52,985 bases of DNA from JAFAZJ01 sp050183765 (GTDB taxonomy: Bacteria > Pseudomonadota > Alphaproteobacteria > Reyranellales > Reyranellaceae). The notes under the pieces were generated by a model. That model saw only the letters and a list, made by a program, of their open reading frames with translations, did not search any database and was not told where the DNA came from. Positions 1 through 8,756 of the stretch are shown in pieces. Made by a program: the position numbers and the translations under genes. The first letter of the stretch is position 1; every line of letters begins with the position of its first letter. Location: NCBI GenBank assembly GCA_050183765.1, contig JBFXAZ010000028.1, positions 1 to 52,985 of the forward strand. The letters run 5' to 3'.

Positions 1-555
1 GAATGGGCCGGGCGCTTCGGGATCGGGCGGCGCCGTCGGCGGGACGATGCCTTTGATCGCGCCCATCGGCAGGCGCACCCAATCGTTCTCGGCCGCGCCG
101 CGCCAGCAGACGAAAGCGACCCGCCCGCCCGGCTGGAGCGCGCGGCGCATATGGGCGAACGCCCCTGTCGGATCGCCGAAGAACATCACCCCGAAACGCG
201 AGAACAGGATGTCGAACGCCGCCTCGGGCAGCTCGGCGCTGCTGGCGTCGGCCACCCGGAACAGGGCCGTCGTATCCCGTGGCGCAAGCGCGCGCGCTCG
301 GGCGATCAGCGGTTCGGATATGTCGACGCCCAGCACGTGGCCCCCCGCGCCGACGCGGGCGGCCAGAGCCAGACTCGACGCGCCCGCGCCGCAGCCGACG
401 TCCAGCACGCGCTCGCCCGCCGCGGGCGCGGCGGCTTCGATCGCGGCCTGGCCGAACACCGCCAGCCTGGCGTCGAGCCGGGCCTGGTGGGCGAGCCAGC
501 GCCCCCCGCTTTGGCCATTCCAATTGGCGCCCTGATGGGTGTTTTGCTCTGCCAT
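1..555 (-). CDS. Class I SAM-dependent methyltransferase (3' end beyond window)
   Basis: Reading leftward from the ATG at 555, 185 codons are open to the window edge, so the C-terminus is missing. Motif I (VLDVGCGAGASS, about residues 52-63) and the acidic end of strand 2 (GVDIS, about residues 82-86) define a Rossmann SAM-binding fold. The later segments FDILFSRFGVMFF and RRALQPGGRVAFVCW are typical of UbiE/Methyltransf_11-type small-molecule methyltransferases. The substrate cannot be read from sequence. The gene lies 22 bases downstream of an ICMT-like gene on the same strand and is probably the last or next-to-last member of the TetR-led unit. An ATG at 560 is in another frame and gives no recognisable protein. 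Confidence 0.88.
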   Translation of the reverse strand, partial: MAEQNTHQGANWNGQSGGRWLAHQARLDARLAVFGQAAIEAAAPAAGERVLDVGCGAGASSLALAARVGAGGHVLGVDISEPLIARARALAPRDTTALFRVADASSAELPEAAFDILFSRFGVMFFGDPTGAFAHMRRALQPGGRVAFVCWRGAAENDWVRLPMGAIKGIVPPTAPPDPEAPGPF

Positions 556-577
556 GCCATGTCCTTGTTCTGAATAG

Positions 578-1051
578 TCAGAGCCAGCGGCGAACCTCGG
601 CCTTGTAGCGGCGGTAGTCGTCGCCGAACTTCGCTTCGAGATAGCGCTCCTCGCGGGCGATCACCTGCATCTGGATCGCGATCAGCACCAACGGGAGCAA
701 GGCGAATGCGAGCGGCCCGTCGAAGCCGATGGCAAGGCCGGCATAGACAAGCGCCATGCCGAGATACATGGGATTACGAGTCCACCGATAAGGACCGGCC
801 GTTGCGATGAGGGTCGTTGGCTGCGACGGCGGAATGTTGGTGCCCAGCCGCCGGAACATCCCCACCGCCGCAAGCATCATCGCCGCGCCGGCAACGAACA
901 GCAGCGCGCCCGTCGCGACCAGCAACCGCCAGTCGATGCCGAAGGTGCGCAGGGTGACGAACCGCTCCGCCGCCAGCCCCAACAGCAGCGCTCCCAGATA
1001 GACGAAGGGCGGAGGGAAGCGCACACCCGCGCTGTCCGGTTTGACGGCCAT
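578..1051 (-). CDS. Isoprenylcysteine carboxyl methyltransferase (ICMT/PEMT)-family membrane protein
   Basis: About 157 residues with hydrophobic helices near residues 15-31, 41-62 and 90-120. The C-terminal signature is characteristic of the ICMT/phospholipid methyltransferase superfamily: GPYRWTRNPMYLG, then EERYLEAKFGDDYRRY. These proteins methylate small or lipophilic substrates at the inner membrane using SAM; the substrate here is unknown. I chose the ATG at 1051 because GGAG lies five bases upstream; an ATG at 1057 and a TTG at 1063 are in the same frame. The gene begins 21 bases after the flavoprotein stop and is followed 22 bases later by a soluble methyltransferase, so the three are probably co-transcribed. 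Confidence 0.88.
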   Translation of the reverse strand: MAVKPDSAGVRFPPPFVYLGALLLGLAAERFVTLRTFGIDWRLLVATGALLFVAGAAMMLAAVGMFRRLGTNIPPSQPTTLIATAGPYRWTRNPMYLGMALVYAGLAIGFDGPLAFALLPLVLIAIQMQVIAREERYLEAKFGDDYRRYKAEVRRWL

Positions 1052-1072
1052 GCTCATCTCCAATCTGTGTTC

Positions 1073-2086
1073 TCACACCACCATCGACTGCTGGGCGAAG
1101 ATGCCTGCCATCGCGCCGTGCGATGACGCCAGGGTGACCGAGGGGGGCGTGAGGGGGTTGGCGAGGTCGCCGGCGGCGTAGATGCCGGGAATGCTGGTTT
1201 CGCGGCGCTCGTCGACCTTGAGGATGATGCCGAGGGGCGTCTTGAGCGTGGCGAGGCCCAGTGATTCATGCAGGCTCGCGGACGGCTTGTTGCGCGGATG
1301 CGCGAACAGGATGTCGACCGCGACATCGGGGCCGGTATCGAGCTTGACCGTGGCGTTATGGCCTCCGTGATGGGCGATCTCGGTGATCCGGCCATCGACG
1401 ACAGGTACGTTGCGGCGCGCCAGATCGGTCCGGACATCGGGCAGAATGTCGTGACCATCGGCGAAGACAGTCAGCTTGTCGGTCCAATCGTGGAACAGCC
1501 TGACCTGGTTGTGCGACTGCGGGCCGGACCAGACGAGGCCCCAATGCTGGCCGGCGACTTCAAAGCCGTCGCAATAGGGGCAGGGCACGATGGAGGTGCC
1601 CCAGCCTTCGGCAAAGCCCGGAATATCGGGCATCTGGTCGGCGACGCCATAGCTCAGGATCAGGCGGCGCGCCCCAAGGCTTTCGCCACCGCCAGTGCGG
1701 ACGGAGAAATCGTCGATAGTGCCGGAGACGCTGTCGGCCCGGGCATTGACCAGCTTGATCGTGGGATAGCGCGCCAGCTGCTGCCGCGCGTCTGCCAGGA
1801 TGTCCAGCGGCGGCTTGTGATCGTGGCCGAGCAGACCATGCGAATGGCCGGCGAAGCGGTTGCGCGGCAGGCCGGTATCGAGAACGGTGACCTTGCGGCG
1901 GGCGCGGCCGAGCTGCAGGGCGGCGGCGAGACCGGCAAAACTGCCGCCGATGATGATGACGTCATTCATGGTGACGGGCTCCGTGTTGTGGATGGAGGGG
2001 GGTGGGCCGGGCTTGGCGGTGGACTGCGCGTGGGCGAGGCCGGCGGTGGAAAGCGCGGCCAGCGTCAGCAGGGCTCGTCGTTGCAT
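1073..2086 (-). CDS. Thioredoxin-reductase-like FAD oxidoreductase with CPYC motif
   Basis: 337 residues from the outer start. The FAD dinucleotide motif IIIGGSFAG sits at about residues 44-52, a redox-active C169-P-Y-C172 pair follows, and the closing FAD motif GIYAAGDLANP is near the C-terminus, as in the thioredoxin reductase family. The usual NADPH motif (GxGxxA) after the CxxC is replaced by WSGPQSHNQ, so NADPH use is doubtful; TrxR-like oxidases that use oxygen differ in a similar way. The first 21 residues look like a signal peptide (MQRRALLTLAALSTAGLAHA). An internal ATG at 1969, just before the FAD motif, has its own GGAG 9 bases upstream and would give a 298-residue cytoplasmic enzyme. 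The gene follows the TetR gene on the same strand. Confidence 0.85.
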   Translation of the reverse strand: MQRRALLTLAALSTAGLAHAQSTAKPGPPPSIHNTEPVTMNDVIIIGGSFAGLAAALQLGRARRKVTVLDTGLPRNRFAGHSHGLLGHDHKPPLDILADARQQLARYPTIKLVNARADSVSGTIDDFSVRTGGGESLGARRLILSYGVADQMPDIPGFAEGWGTSIVPCPYCDGFEVAGQHWGLVWSGPQSHNQVRLFHDWTDKLTVFADGHDILPDVRTDLARRNVPVVDGRITEIAHHGGHNATVKLDTGPDVAVDILFAHPRNKPSASLHESLGLATLKTPLGIILKVDERRETSIPGIYAAGDLANPLTPPSVTLASSHGAMAGIFAQQSMVV

Positions 2087-2179
2087 GGAAGTCCCCTTGT
2101 GCTGCGGGTCGGCGCGATATCGTCCAGCGATACGCGCTCGAGACGACCGGGCCGCGGGGCTCGGCTGGCGAAACCCTCG

Positions 2180-2782
2180 TCATCGGCGCTGTCCTTTCTG
2201 GGCAGCACCGGCAGACAACCCCATCACGCTCTTGGCGGCCGCTTGCAGGAATCGCTTTGACAGCCGCTTGTCATTGACCGCGCGCGACAGGACCACCGCA
2301 CCGACCATGGTCGAAAGAATGGCCATGGCCTTGCCGCTCGGTTCCTCGCCATCGGCCTCGCCAACCCAACGGCCGAGCAGTTCGAGGTACTCTCTGATCC
2401 CCGCTTCGAATGACGCTTTCACATCGCTGCCCTGTCTGGCGGCGTCTGAGCCGAGCGCCACGATCGGACAGCCGTCCATCCTTTCTTCGCGGTGGTCGGT
2501 GCTGAGGAAGATCGCCACTACGGCGCTCAGGGGATTCTTGGGATTTGCCGCCGCCGCGGCCGACCATTGACTGGAGACACTCTCCAATGCCCGCTTGGAG
2601 GCCTGCGCTACCAGGTCGTCCTTGGACGCGAACTGCTTGTAGAAAGCGCCCTGCGTCAGCCCGGCGCTCTCCATCAAGTCCTTGAGGCCGATACCGTCAA
2701 AGCCGCGCTCGCGGAAAAGGCGGCTGGCGACGTTGATCACCTTTTGCCGGTTCTCCTCAGCCTGAAGGCGACTCACGCGCAT
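2180..2782 (-). CDS. TetR/AcrR family transcriptional regulator
   Basis: 200 residues. The N-terminal TetR helix-turn-helix covers about residues 9-56, with the typical patterns ASRLFRERGFDGIGLKDLMESAG and LTQGAFYKQFASKDDL. The C-terminal ligand-binding domain resembles the TetR_C group seen in regulators of stress and efflux genes. The ATG at 2782 has a GGAG eight bases upstream. The gene is divergent from the RND efflux operon and heads the leftward flavoprotein and methyltransferase genes. A 31-bp palindrome in the shared intergenic region is the likely operator, so it may repress both directions. The inducer is unknown. Confidence 0.93.
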   Translation of the reverse strand: MRVSRLQAEENRQKVINVASRLFRERGFDGIGLKDLMESAGLTQGAFYKQFASKDDLVAQASKRALESVSSQWSAAAAANPKNPLSAVVAIFLSTDHREERMDGCPIVALGSDAARQGSDVKASFEAGIREYLELLGRWVGEADGEEPSGKAMAILSTMVGAVVLSRAVNDKRLSKRFLQAAAKSVMGLSAGAAQKGQRR

Positions 2783-2808
2783 CGTCGGTCTCCATTTTTA
2801 GCTTGCGT

Positions 2809-2839
2809 TCGACATCTATATAGCCCATATAGCGGTCGA
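2809..2839. promoter_or_regulatory. Candidate TetR operator palindrome between tetR and RND operon
   Basis: A 31-bp imperfect palindrome centred on 2824. The arms are TCGACATCTATAT and ATATAGCGGTCGA, pairing at 11 of 13 positions around a 5-bp centre. It is AT-rich in its core, unlike its surroundings, and lies 26 bases from the tetR start and 30 bases from the adaptor start. Position and symmetry fit a TetR dimer site controlling both divergent transcripts; binding itself is inferred. Confidence 0.7.
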
Positions 2840-2869
2840 TCGCAATCTAAATGTTTGGAAGCGACGAAC

Positions 2870-3982
2870 ATGAAGAAGAGAGTCGCCGTGGTGCTGGGAG
2901 GCCTCCTGATCGCGCTGTCAGGCGTGGCCGCAATCGCCGCGTTCTCGCTTCGCACGCCGGAAGCCGCTGCTGTGAGCGATCCGAGACAGGATCCTCCCAT
3001 CGTGAGATTGGCGACCGCAGTCCGGGTGAACGGATCCCAACGGGGCTTCACGGGCGTCATCGGCGCGAGGGTGCAGAGCAACCTCGGCTTTCGCGTCGCA
3101 GGCAAGATCGTCGAACGGCTGGTGAATGTCGGGCAGCCGGTCAGAGTCGGGCAGCCCCTGATGCGGATCGACGATACCGACCTTCGCCTTGCGCTCACGG
3201 CGAAGCGCAACGCGGTCGTCGCGGCGCGTGCAGCTGTCGTGCAGTCGGATGCCGATGAACGGCGATACGCCAGGCTGGCGAGCGACGGATGGGTTGCCCG
3301 ACAGCGCTACGAGCAGGCCAAGGCCGCATCCGATACAGCCAAGGCCCAACTCGCCGCCGCCGAGGCCGAGGCAAGGGTCGCCGAGAACGAGGCGACCTAT
3401 TCCATCCTGGTCGCGGACGCGGATGGGACGGTGATCGAAACGCTCGGCGAGCCGGGACAAGTGGTTGTCGCCGGCCAGACAGTGGTCCGCCTTGCCCAGG
3501 CTGGCCCGCGCGAAGCGGTGGTCGTGCTGCCCGAAACGATCCGGCCGGCGATCGGCTCGGCGGCCGTGGCCAGCGTGTATCGCGAGGATGGACGGCGCTA
3601 TGCGGCGCACCTGCGACAGCTGTCGGATTCCGCCGACGCCCAGACCCGCACCTATGAAGCCCGCTATGTGCTCGACGGCGCGGCCGCGACAGCGCCGCTT
3701 GGCGCGACGGTGACAATCTGGCTGTCGCGTCAGGAGAGCCAGCCGGAAGTCCAGGTACCATTGGGAGCCGTATTCGATGACGGCGTGAAGACAGGCGTCT
3801 GGATCCTGGACAGAGCCACCTCGAGCGTTCGTTTCCGGCCCGTCAGGCTTGTGCGCATGACCGATGAAGCCGCCGTGATTTCCGGACTGAGCCCCGGTGA
3901 GCAGGTTGTCTCGCTCGGCGCCCATCTACTGAGCGAAGGCGAACGCGTCAGGACTTCTTCCGAAGGCAGGCACAACCTATGA
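2870..3982 (+). CDS. RND efflux periplasmic adaptor (membrane fusion protein)
   Basis: 370 residues. An N-terminal membrane anchor or signal (about residues 5-25) is followed by the lipoyl/barrel-sandwich half-motif GKIVERLVNVGQPVRVGQPL and an alpha-helical hairpin rich in Ala, Arg and Glu (about residues 105-170). The second half-motif DGTVIETLGEPGQVVVAGQ and the beta-barrel follow. This is the HlyD/AcrA-type adaptor linking an RND pump to an outer-membrane channel. The ATG at 2870 opens the protein at MKKRVAVV; longer in-frame starts run into tetR. The stop overlaps the permease start by four bases (ATGA at 3979-3982), indicating translational coupling. No outer-membrane factor gene is nearby. 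Confidence 0.93.
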   Translation: MKKRVAVVLGGLLIALSGVAAIAAFSLRTPEAAAVSDPRQDPPIVRLATAVRVNGSQRGFTGVIGARVQSNLGFRVAGKIVERLVNVGQPVRVGQPLMRIDDTDLRLALTAKRNAVVAARAAVVQSDADERRYARLASDGWVARQRYEQAKAASDTAKAQLAAAEAEARVAENEATYSILVADADGTVIETLGEPGQVVVAGQTVVRLAQAGPREAVVVLPETIRPAIGSAAVASVYREDGRRYAAHLRQLSDSADAQTRTYEARYVLDGAAATAPLGATVTIWLSRQESQPEVQVPLGAVFDDGVKTGVWILDRATSSVRFRPVRLVRMTDEAAVISGLSPGEQVVSLGAHLLSEGERVRTSSEGRHNL

Positions 3983-6900
3983 GCCTCAATCTTTCCGCGA
4001 TCGCCGTTCGCGAACGGGCCGTTACGCTCTTTTCCATCCTGCTGCTGTCGGCCGCCGGTGTCTTTGCGTTCCTCATGCTCGGACGCGCGGAAGATCCGAG
4101 CTTCACGATCAAGACGCTCACGGTGACGACGGCCTGGCCGGGCGCGACGGCGCGGGAGATGCAGGACCTGGTCGCCGAACCGCTGGAAAAGCGGCTCCAG
4201 GAGCTGACCTGGTATGACCGGGTGGAGACGACCACGCGTCCAGGGTACGCGTTCATGACGGTCACGCTGAAGGACGACACGCCGCCGTCCGTCGTGCAGG
4301 AGGAGTTCTATCAGGCGCGCAAGAAGCTCGCCGATGAAGCCCGCAACCTGCCGCCCGGCGTGCTCGGTCCCTTCGTCAACGACGAATACTCGGACGTGAG
4401 CTTCGCCCTCTATGCACTCAAGGCCAAGGGCATGCCGATGCGTGACCTCGCGAGGCAGGCCGAGGCGCTTCGCCAGAAGCTCCTGCATGTACCTGGCGTC
4501 AGGAAGATCAACATTCTCGGCGAGCGTCCCGAACAGATTTTTGTCGAGTTTTCGTACCCCAGGCTGGCGACCCTCGGCGTGTCGGCGCAGGACATCGTCG
4601 CAGCGTTGCAGCGGCGCAACACGGTCACGCCGGCGGGCTCGATCGACACCAAGGGACCGCGCGTCTTCCTCCGGGTTCACGGCGCCTATGACAGCGTGCA
4701 GGCGATCGCTGACACGCCGATCGTCGCTGGCGGGCGCACGCTGAAGGTCTCCGACGTCGCCGATGTTCGCCGCGGTTACGAGGATCCGCCCACCTACCTC
4801 ATCCGCCACCAGGGTGAGCCCGCCATCTTGCTCTCGGTCGTCATGCAGGAAGGTTGGGACGGTCTCGCGCTCGGCAGGGCGCTGAAGGATGAGGCCGCGG
4901 CCATCGCACGGACGCTGCCGCTCGGGATGACGCTCGACAAGGTGACCGATCAGGCCGTCAACATCACCTCGGCGGTCGACGAATTCATGATGAAGTTCGC
5001 CATGGCGCTGGGCGTCGTGCTGTTGGTGAGCCTGCTCAGCCTCGGCTGGCGCGTCGGCATCGTTGTGGCCGCCGCCGTGCCTCTGACCCTCGCCGTTGTC
5101 TTCCTCATCATGCTCGAAACCGGGCGGTTCTTCGATCGCATCACGCTCGGCGCGCTCATCCTTGCGCTTGGTCTGCTGGTGGACGACGCCATCATCGCCA
5201 TCGAGGTGATGGTGGTGAAGATGGAAGAGGGCATGGACCGCATCAAGGCGGCGGCCTACGCGTGGAGCCACACCGCGGCCCCGATGCTGTCCGGAACGGT
5301 CGTGACGGTCGCCGGCTTCCTGCCGGTGGGCTTCGCGCGCTCGTCGGCCGGCGAGTACGCCGGCAACATCTTCTGGGTCGTGGGCTTCGCGCTGATCGTC
5401 TCCTGGATCGTCGCGGTGGTCTTCACGCCCTATCTCGGCGTCAAGATGCTGCCCGCGATCAAGCCGGTCGAGGGCGGCCACCACGCGATCTACGACACAG
5501 CGAATTATCGGCGTCTGCGACGGCTCATCACCTTCGCGGTGCGGCACAGGTTCGTGACCTCCGGCATCGTGGCGATCGCCTTCGCGCTTTCCGCCGTTGG
5601 CATGGGCGCCCTCAAGCAGCAGTTCTTCCCGACCTCCGACCGTCCCGAAGTGCTGGTGGAGGTTCGTCTGCCGGAAGGCACCAGCATCGAGACGACAGCC
5701 GCCACCGTCAGAAGGCTCGAAGACTGGCTGCGCGAACAGCCAGAAGCCAGGATCGTCACGAGCTATATCGGTCAGGGCGCGCCCCGCTTCTTCTTCGCGA
5801 TGGCGCCGGAGCTGCCTGACCCGGCCTTCGCCAAGATCGTCATCCTGACGCCGGATGCGGACGCGCGCGAGGCCTTGAAGCACCGGCTGCGAGCGGCGGT
5901 GTCGCGGGGGCTTGCGCCTGCGGCCCATGTCCGCGTCACCCAGCTCGTGTTCGGGCCCTATTCGCCGTTCCCCGTCGAGTTTCGGGTGACGGGACCTGAC
6001 CCCGCCAGACTGTACGCCATCTCTGAAAAGGCCCTCGACATCATGCGTGGCGTGCCCGATGTGCGGCAGGCGAACCGTGATTGGGGCAATCGCACACCCG
6101 TGCTGCGCTTCATCCCGGATCAGGATCGGCTGAATCTCATGGGGCTGTCGCCGGTGGAGGTGGGCCAGCAGCTCCAGTTCCTGCTCACCGGCTTGGTTGT
6201 CACGCACGTCCGTGAAGATATCCGCAACGTCCCGGTCGTCGCACGAAGCGCCGGCGGTGAGCGGCTGGACCCGGCGCGCCTGGCGGATTTCTCGCTGATG
6301 AGCCGAGACGGCCGCCAGGTTCCGCTCGATCAGATCGGCCGTTCCGAGGTCCGCCTGGAAGAGCCGATCCTGAAGCGCCGCGACCGCACGTCGGTCATCA
6401 CCGTCCGCTCGGACATCAACGAGGCGACCCAGCCTCCCGAGGTTTCGAAGCAGATCATGACGGCGCTTCAGCCGCTGATCGCATCTCTCCCGGCTGGCTA
6501 TCGCATCGAAATGGGCGGATCGATCGAGGAGGCCACCAAGGCCAACACGGCGCTGGGCAAGGTCTTCCCGGCGATGATCGCCGCCATGCTGATCGTCATC
6601 ATGCTCCAGGTGCGCTCGTTCTCGACGATGGCGATGGTCATGCTGACGGCACCGCTCGGCCTCGTCGGTGTCGTGCCCATGTTGCTCGCCTTCAACCAGC
6701 CCTTCGGGTTCAACGCCATTCTGGGACTGATCGGACTGGCCGGTATCCTGATGCGCAATACGCTGATCCTGACGGAGCAGATCAAGGACAACCGTGCCGC
6801 CGGCCTCGACGACTATCATGCCGTCATCGAAGCGACCGTGCAGCGCACGAGGCCGGTGATTCTGACCGCGCTTGCCGCCGTGCTGGCCTTCATCCCTCTC

Positions 6901-7140
6901 GCGCACTCGGTCTTCTGGGGATCGATGGCCTACACGCTGATCGGCGGCACGGCGGTCGGCACGGTGCTGATCCTGCTGTTCCTGCCGGCGCTCTATGCCG
7001 CGTGGTTCCGGATCAAGTCGCCGGTCGAACATGCCCACCAGGCCAGGCCGGCATCGCCCCGAAACGACTTCGGTTTCGCGCGCAACTACGCGCGCCGTCC
7101 GCGCACCAAAGCATGGCTCCAATGGTCGAGGCAATCATGA
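3979..7140 (+). CDS. RND family efflux permease (AcrB/MexF-like)
   Basis: 1053 residues, the normal length for a tripartite RND pump subunit. It begins with a cytoplasmic stretch and TM1 (about residues 15-36), followed by the large periplasmic porter loop. The TM4 segment holds the characteristic GLLVDDAIIAIE, whose paired aspartates serve proton relay. A second periplasmic loop and TM8-12 follow, with a GLAGILMRNTLIL segment near the C-terminus. It would export small organic compounds or metabolites using the proton gradient; the substrate is not evident. It is coupled to the adaptor upstream and to a small ORF downstream by ATGA overlaps. Control by the divergent TetR is likely. Confidence 0.95.
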   Translation: MSLNLSAIAVRERAVTLFSILLLSAAGVFAFLMLGRAEDPSFTIKTLTVTTAWPGATAREMQDLVAEPLEKRLQELTWYDRVETTTRPGYAFMTVTLKDDTPPSVVQEEFYQARKKLADEARNLPPGVLGPFVNDEYSDVSFALYALKAKGMPMRDLARQAEALRQKLLHVPGVRKINILGERPEQIFVEFSYPRLATLGVSAQDIVAALQRRNTVTPAGSIDTKGPRVFLRVHGAYDSVQAIADTPIVAGGRTLKVSDVADVRRGYEDPPTYLIRHQGEPAILLSVVMQEGWDGLALGRALKDEAAAIARTLPLGMTLDKVTDQAVNITSAVDEFMMKFAMALGVVLLVSLLSLGWRVGIVVAAAVPLTLAVVFLIMLETGRFFDRITLGALILALGLLVDDAIIAIEVMVVKMEEGMDRIKAAAYAWSHTAAPMLSGTVVTVAGFLPVGFARSSAGEYAGNIFWVVGFALIVSWIVAVVFTPYLGVKMLPAIKPVEGGHHAIYDTANYRRLRRLITFAVRHRFVTSGIVAIAFALSAVGMGALKQQFFPTSDRPEVLVEVRLPEGTSIETTAATVRRLEDWLREQPEARIVTSYIGQGAPRFFFAMAPELPDPAFAKIVILTPDADAREALKHRLRAAVSRGLAPAAHVRVTQLVFGPYSPFPVEFRVTGPDPARLYAISEKALDIMRGVPDVRQANRDWGNRTPVLRFIPDQDRLNLMGLSPVEVGQQLQFLLTGLVVTHVREDIRNVPVVARSAGGERLDPARLADFSLMSRDGRQVPLDQIGRSEVRLEEPILKRRDRTSVITVRSDINEATQPPEVSKQIMTALQPLIASLPAGYRIEMGGSIEEATKANTALGKVFPAMIAAMLIVIMLQVRSFSTMAMVMLTAPLGLVGVVPMLLAFNQPFGFNAILGLIGLAGILMRNTLILTEQIKDNRAAGLDDYHAVIEATVQRTRPVILTALAAVLAFIPLAHSVFWGSMAYTLIGGTAVGTVLILLFLPALYAAWFRIKSPVEHAHQARPASPRNDFGFARNYARRPRTKAWLQWSRQS

Positions 7141-7319
7141 GCTACTTGAAGCGGTTATGGACCAAGGTCGCGCGCTTCGCCGAAGCGCTGGAGGGCATCG
7201 ACGACCCGGTCGGCCACTACATGTTCTTTCTCGAAAAGCGTATCCATAGACTTGAAAGCGAGGTTGAGTACCTCCAAGGGCAACGCGGTCCGCGTCCTGG
7301 CGGTGGCATTCGGCACTAA
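7137..7319 (+). CDS. Small 60-residue protein coupled to the RND permease
   Basis: The ATG at 7137 overlaps the permease stop by four bases (ATGA), and the frame runs 60 codons to TAA at 7317-7319. The product is charged and has no transmembrane helix. The middle (DPVGHYMFFLEKRIHRLESE) looks able to form a short amphipathic or coiled-coil helix. I do not recognise the family. Coupled position suggests it is translated with the pump and may be an accessory or assembly factor; that is inference. The small RND partner AcrZ is membrane-spanning, so this is not an obvious homologue. Confidence 0.65.
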   Translation: MSYLKRLWTKVARFAEALEGIDDPVGHYMFFLEKRIHRLESEVEYLQGQRGPRPGGGIRH

Positions 7320-7376
7320 CGGGCGCCCTGATGCCACATTGGCTTGAGGGGCGCGCGGGCGTACCCTGCGTCCACC

Positions 7377-8747
7377 ATGGGACGGAAGCTTTTCGGGACC
7401 GACGGCGTGCGCGGGCGCGCCAATTTCGAGCCGATGACGGTGGAGACGGCGCTGCGCCTGGGCATGGCCGCCGGCGCGCGCTTCGTGCGCGGCGATCACC
7501 GCCACATCGTGCTGATCGGCAAGGATACGCGGTTGAGCGGCTACATGATCGAGCAGGCGCTGACCGCCGGCTTCCTGTCGATCGGCATGGACGTGCTGCT
7601 GGTCGGCCCGCTGCCGACGCCGGCCGTGGGCCACCTGACGCGCTCGATGCGCGCCGACCTGGGCGTGGTGATCTCGGCCTCGCACAATCCCTTCCACGAC
7701 AACGGCGTGAAGTTCTTCGGTCCAGACGGCTTCAAGCTCAGCGACGAGATCGAGAGCGAGATCGAGGCCATCATGGAGTCCGATCCCGCCACCCGTCGCG
7801 CCGCGTCCGAGATGGTCGGCCGCGCGCGGCGCATCGAGGATGCCGGCGGACGCTACATCGAGGCGGTGAAGTCGACCGTGCCGCGCGGCATGACGCTCGA
7901 CGGGCTGAAGATCGTCATCGACTGCGCCCATGGCGCGGCCTATCGCGTGGCGCCGCGCGTGCTGACGGAGCTCGGCGCCACGGTGATCCCGCTGGGTGTC
8001 GCGCCCAACGGTCTGAACATCAACGACGGCTGCGGCTCGACGCATCCCCAGCCGGTGATTGATGCGGTGCGTGCCGAAGGCGCGCATCTCGGCATGGCGC
8101 TCGACGGCGACGCCGACCGGCTGGTGCTGGTCGACGAGCGCGGCACGCTGGTCGACGGCGACCAGATCATGGCCACCATCGCCGCGACCTGGCACGACGA
8201 GGGCAAGCTCACCGGCGGCGGCGTCGTCAGCACGGTGATGTCGAATCTCGGCCTCGAGCGCTTTCTTGCCGACCGCGGGCTGCGGCTGGAGCGCACCGCG
8301 GTCGGCGACCGCTACGTGCTCGAGCGCATGCGCGTGGCCGGCTGCAATTTCGGCGGCGAGCAGTCGGGTCATCTGATCATGACCGACATCATGACCACCG
8401 GCGACGGGCTGGTGGCGGCGCTGCAGGTGCTGGCCGCGGTGATCCGCGCGCAGAAGCCGGTGTCCGAGGTCTGCCGCCGCTTCGAGCCGGTGCCGCAGCT
8501 CTTGCGCAACGTGCGCCTGCCGCCGGGCGCCAGCGCGCGCCGCGTGCTCGACCTCTCGCACGTCGTGCGCGCCATCCTCGAGGCCGACGCCGCGCTGGGC
8601 GCGGGTGGCCGCGTGCTGGTGCGCCCGTCCGGCACCGAGCCGCTGATCCGCGTCATGGCCGAGGGCGACGACGCGGCGCAGGTCGAGCGCATGGTCGCCG
8701 GCCTGTGCGAGACCATCGCCGCCGCCGCGCCGGTCGCCGCCGAATAG
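7377..8747 (+). CDS. glmM: Phosphoglucosamine mutase
   Basis: Converts glucosamine-6-phosphate to glucosamine-1-phosphate for UDP-GlcNAc, peptidoglycan and LPS synthesis. 456 residues, near the usual 445-450. It begins with the family-typical RKLFGTDGVRG. The phosphoserine loop is VISASHNPF (active Ser102), the metal-binding loop is DGDADR, and the C-terminal phosphate-binding loop is RPSGTEPLIRVM. The ATG at 7377 gives the canonical N-terminus; an upstream in-frame start at 7344 would add eleven unlikely residues. No clear Shine-Dalgarno sequence is visible. glmM is often next to folP; here folP is on the other strand beyond a serine hydrolase gene. Confidence 0.97.
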   Translation: MGRKLFGTDGVRGRANFEPMTVETALRLGMAAGARFVRGDHRHIVLIGKDTRLSGYMIEQALTAGFLSIGMDVLLVGPLPTPAVGHLTRSMRADLGVVISASHNPFHDNGVKFFGPDGFKLSDEIESEIEAIMESDPATRRAASEMVGRARRIEDAGGRYIEAVKSTVPRGMTLDGLKIVIDCAHGAAYRVAPRVLTELGATVIPLGVAPNGLNINDGCGSTHPQPVIDAVRAEGAHLGMALDGDADRLVLVDERGTLVDGDQIMATIAATWHDEGKLTGGGVVSTVMSNLGLERFLADRGLRLERTAVGDRYVLERMRVAGCNFGGEQSGHLIMTDIMTTGDGLVAALQVLAAVIRAQKPVSEVCRRFEPVPQLLRNVRLPPGASARRVLDLSHVVRAILEADAALGAGGRVLVRPSGTEPLIRVMAEGDDAAQVERMVAGLCETIAAAAPVAAE

Positions 8748-8756
8748 GAGATCGCG

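Noticed and set aside
3730..7134. 1134-codon open frame on the minus strand opposite the RND pump
   Set aside because: It is the mirror of a well-supported permease in high-GC DNA; its product is low-complexity Arg/His/Asp-rich with no domain.
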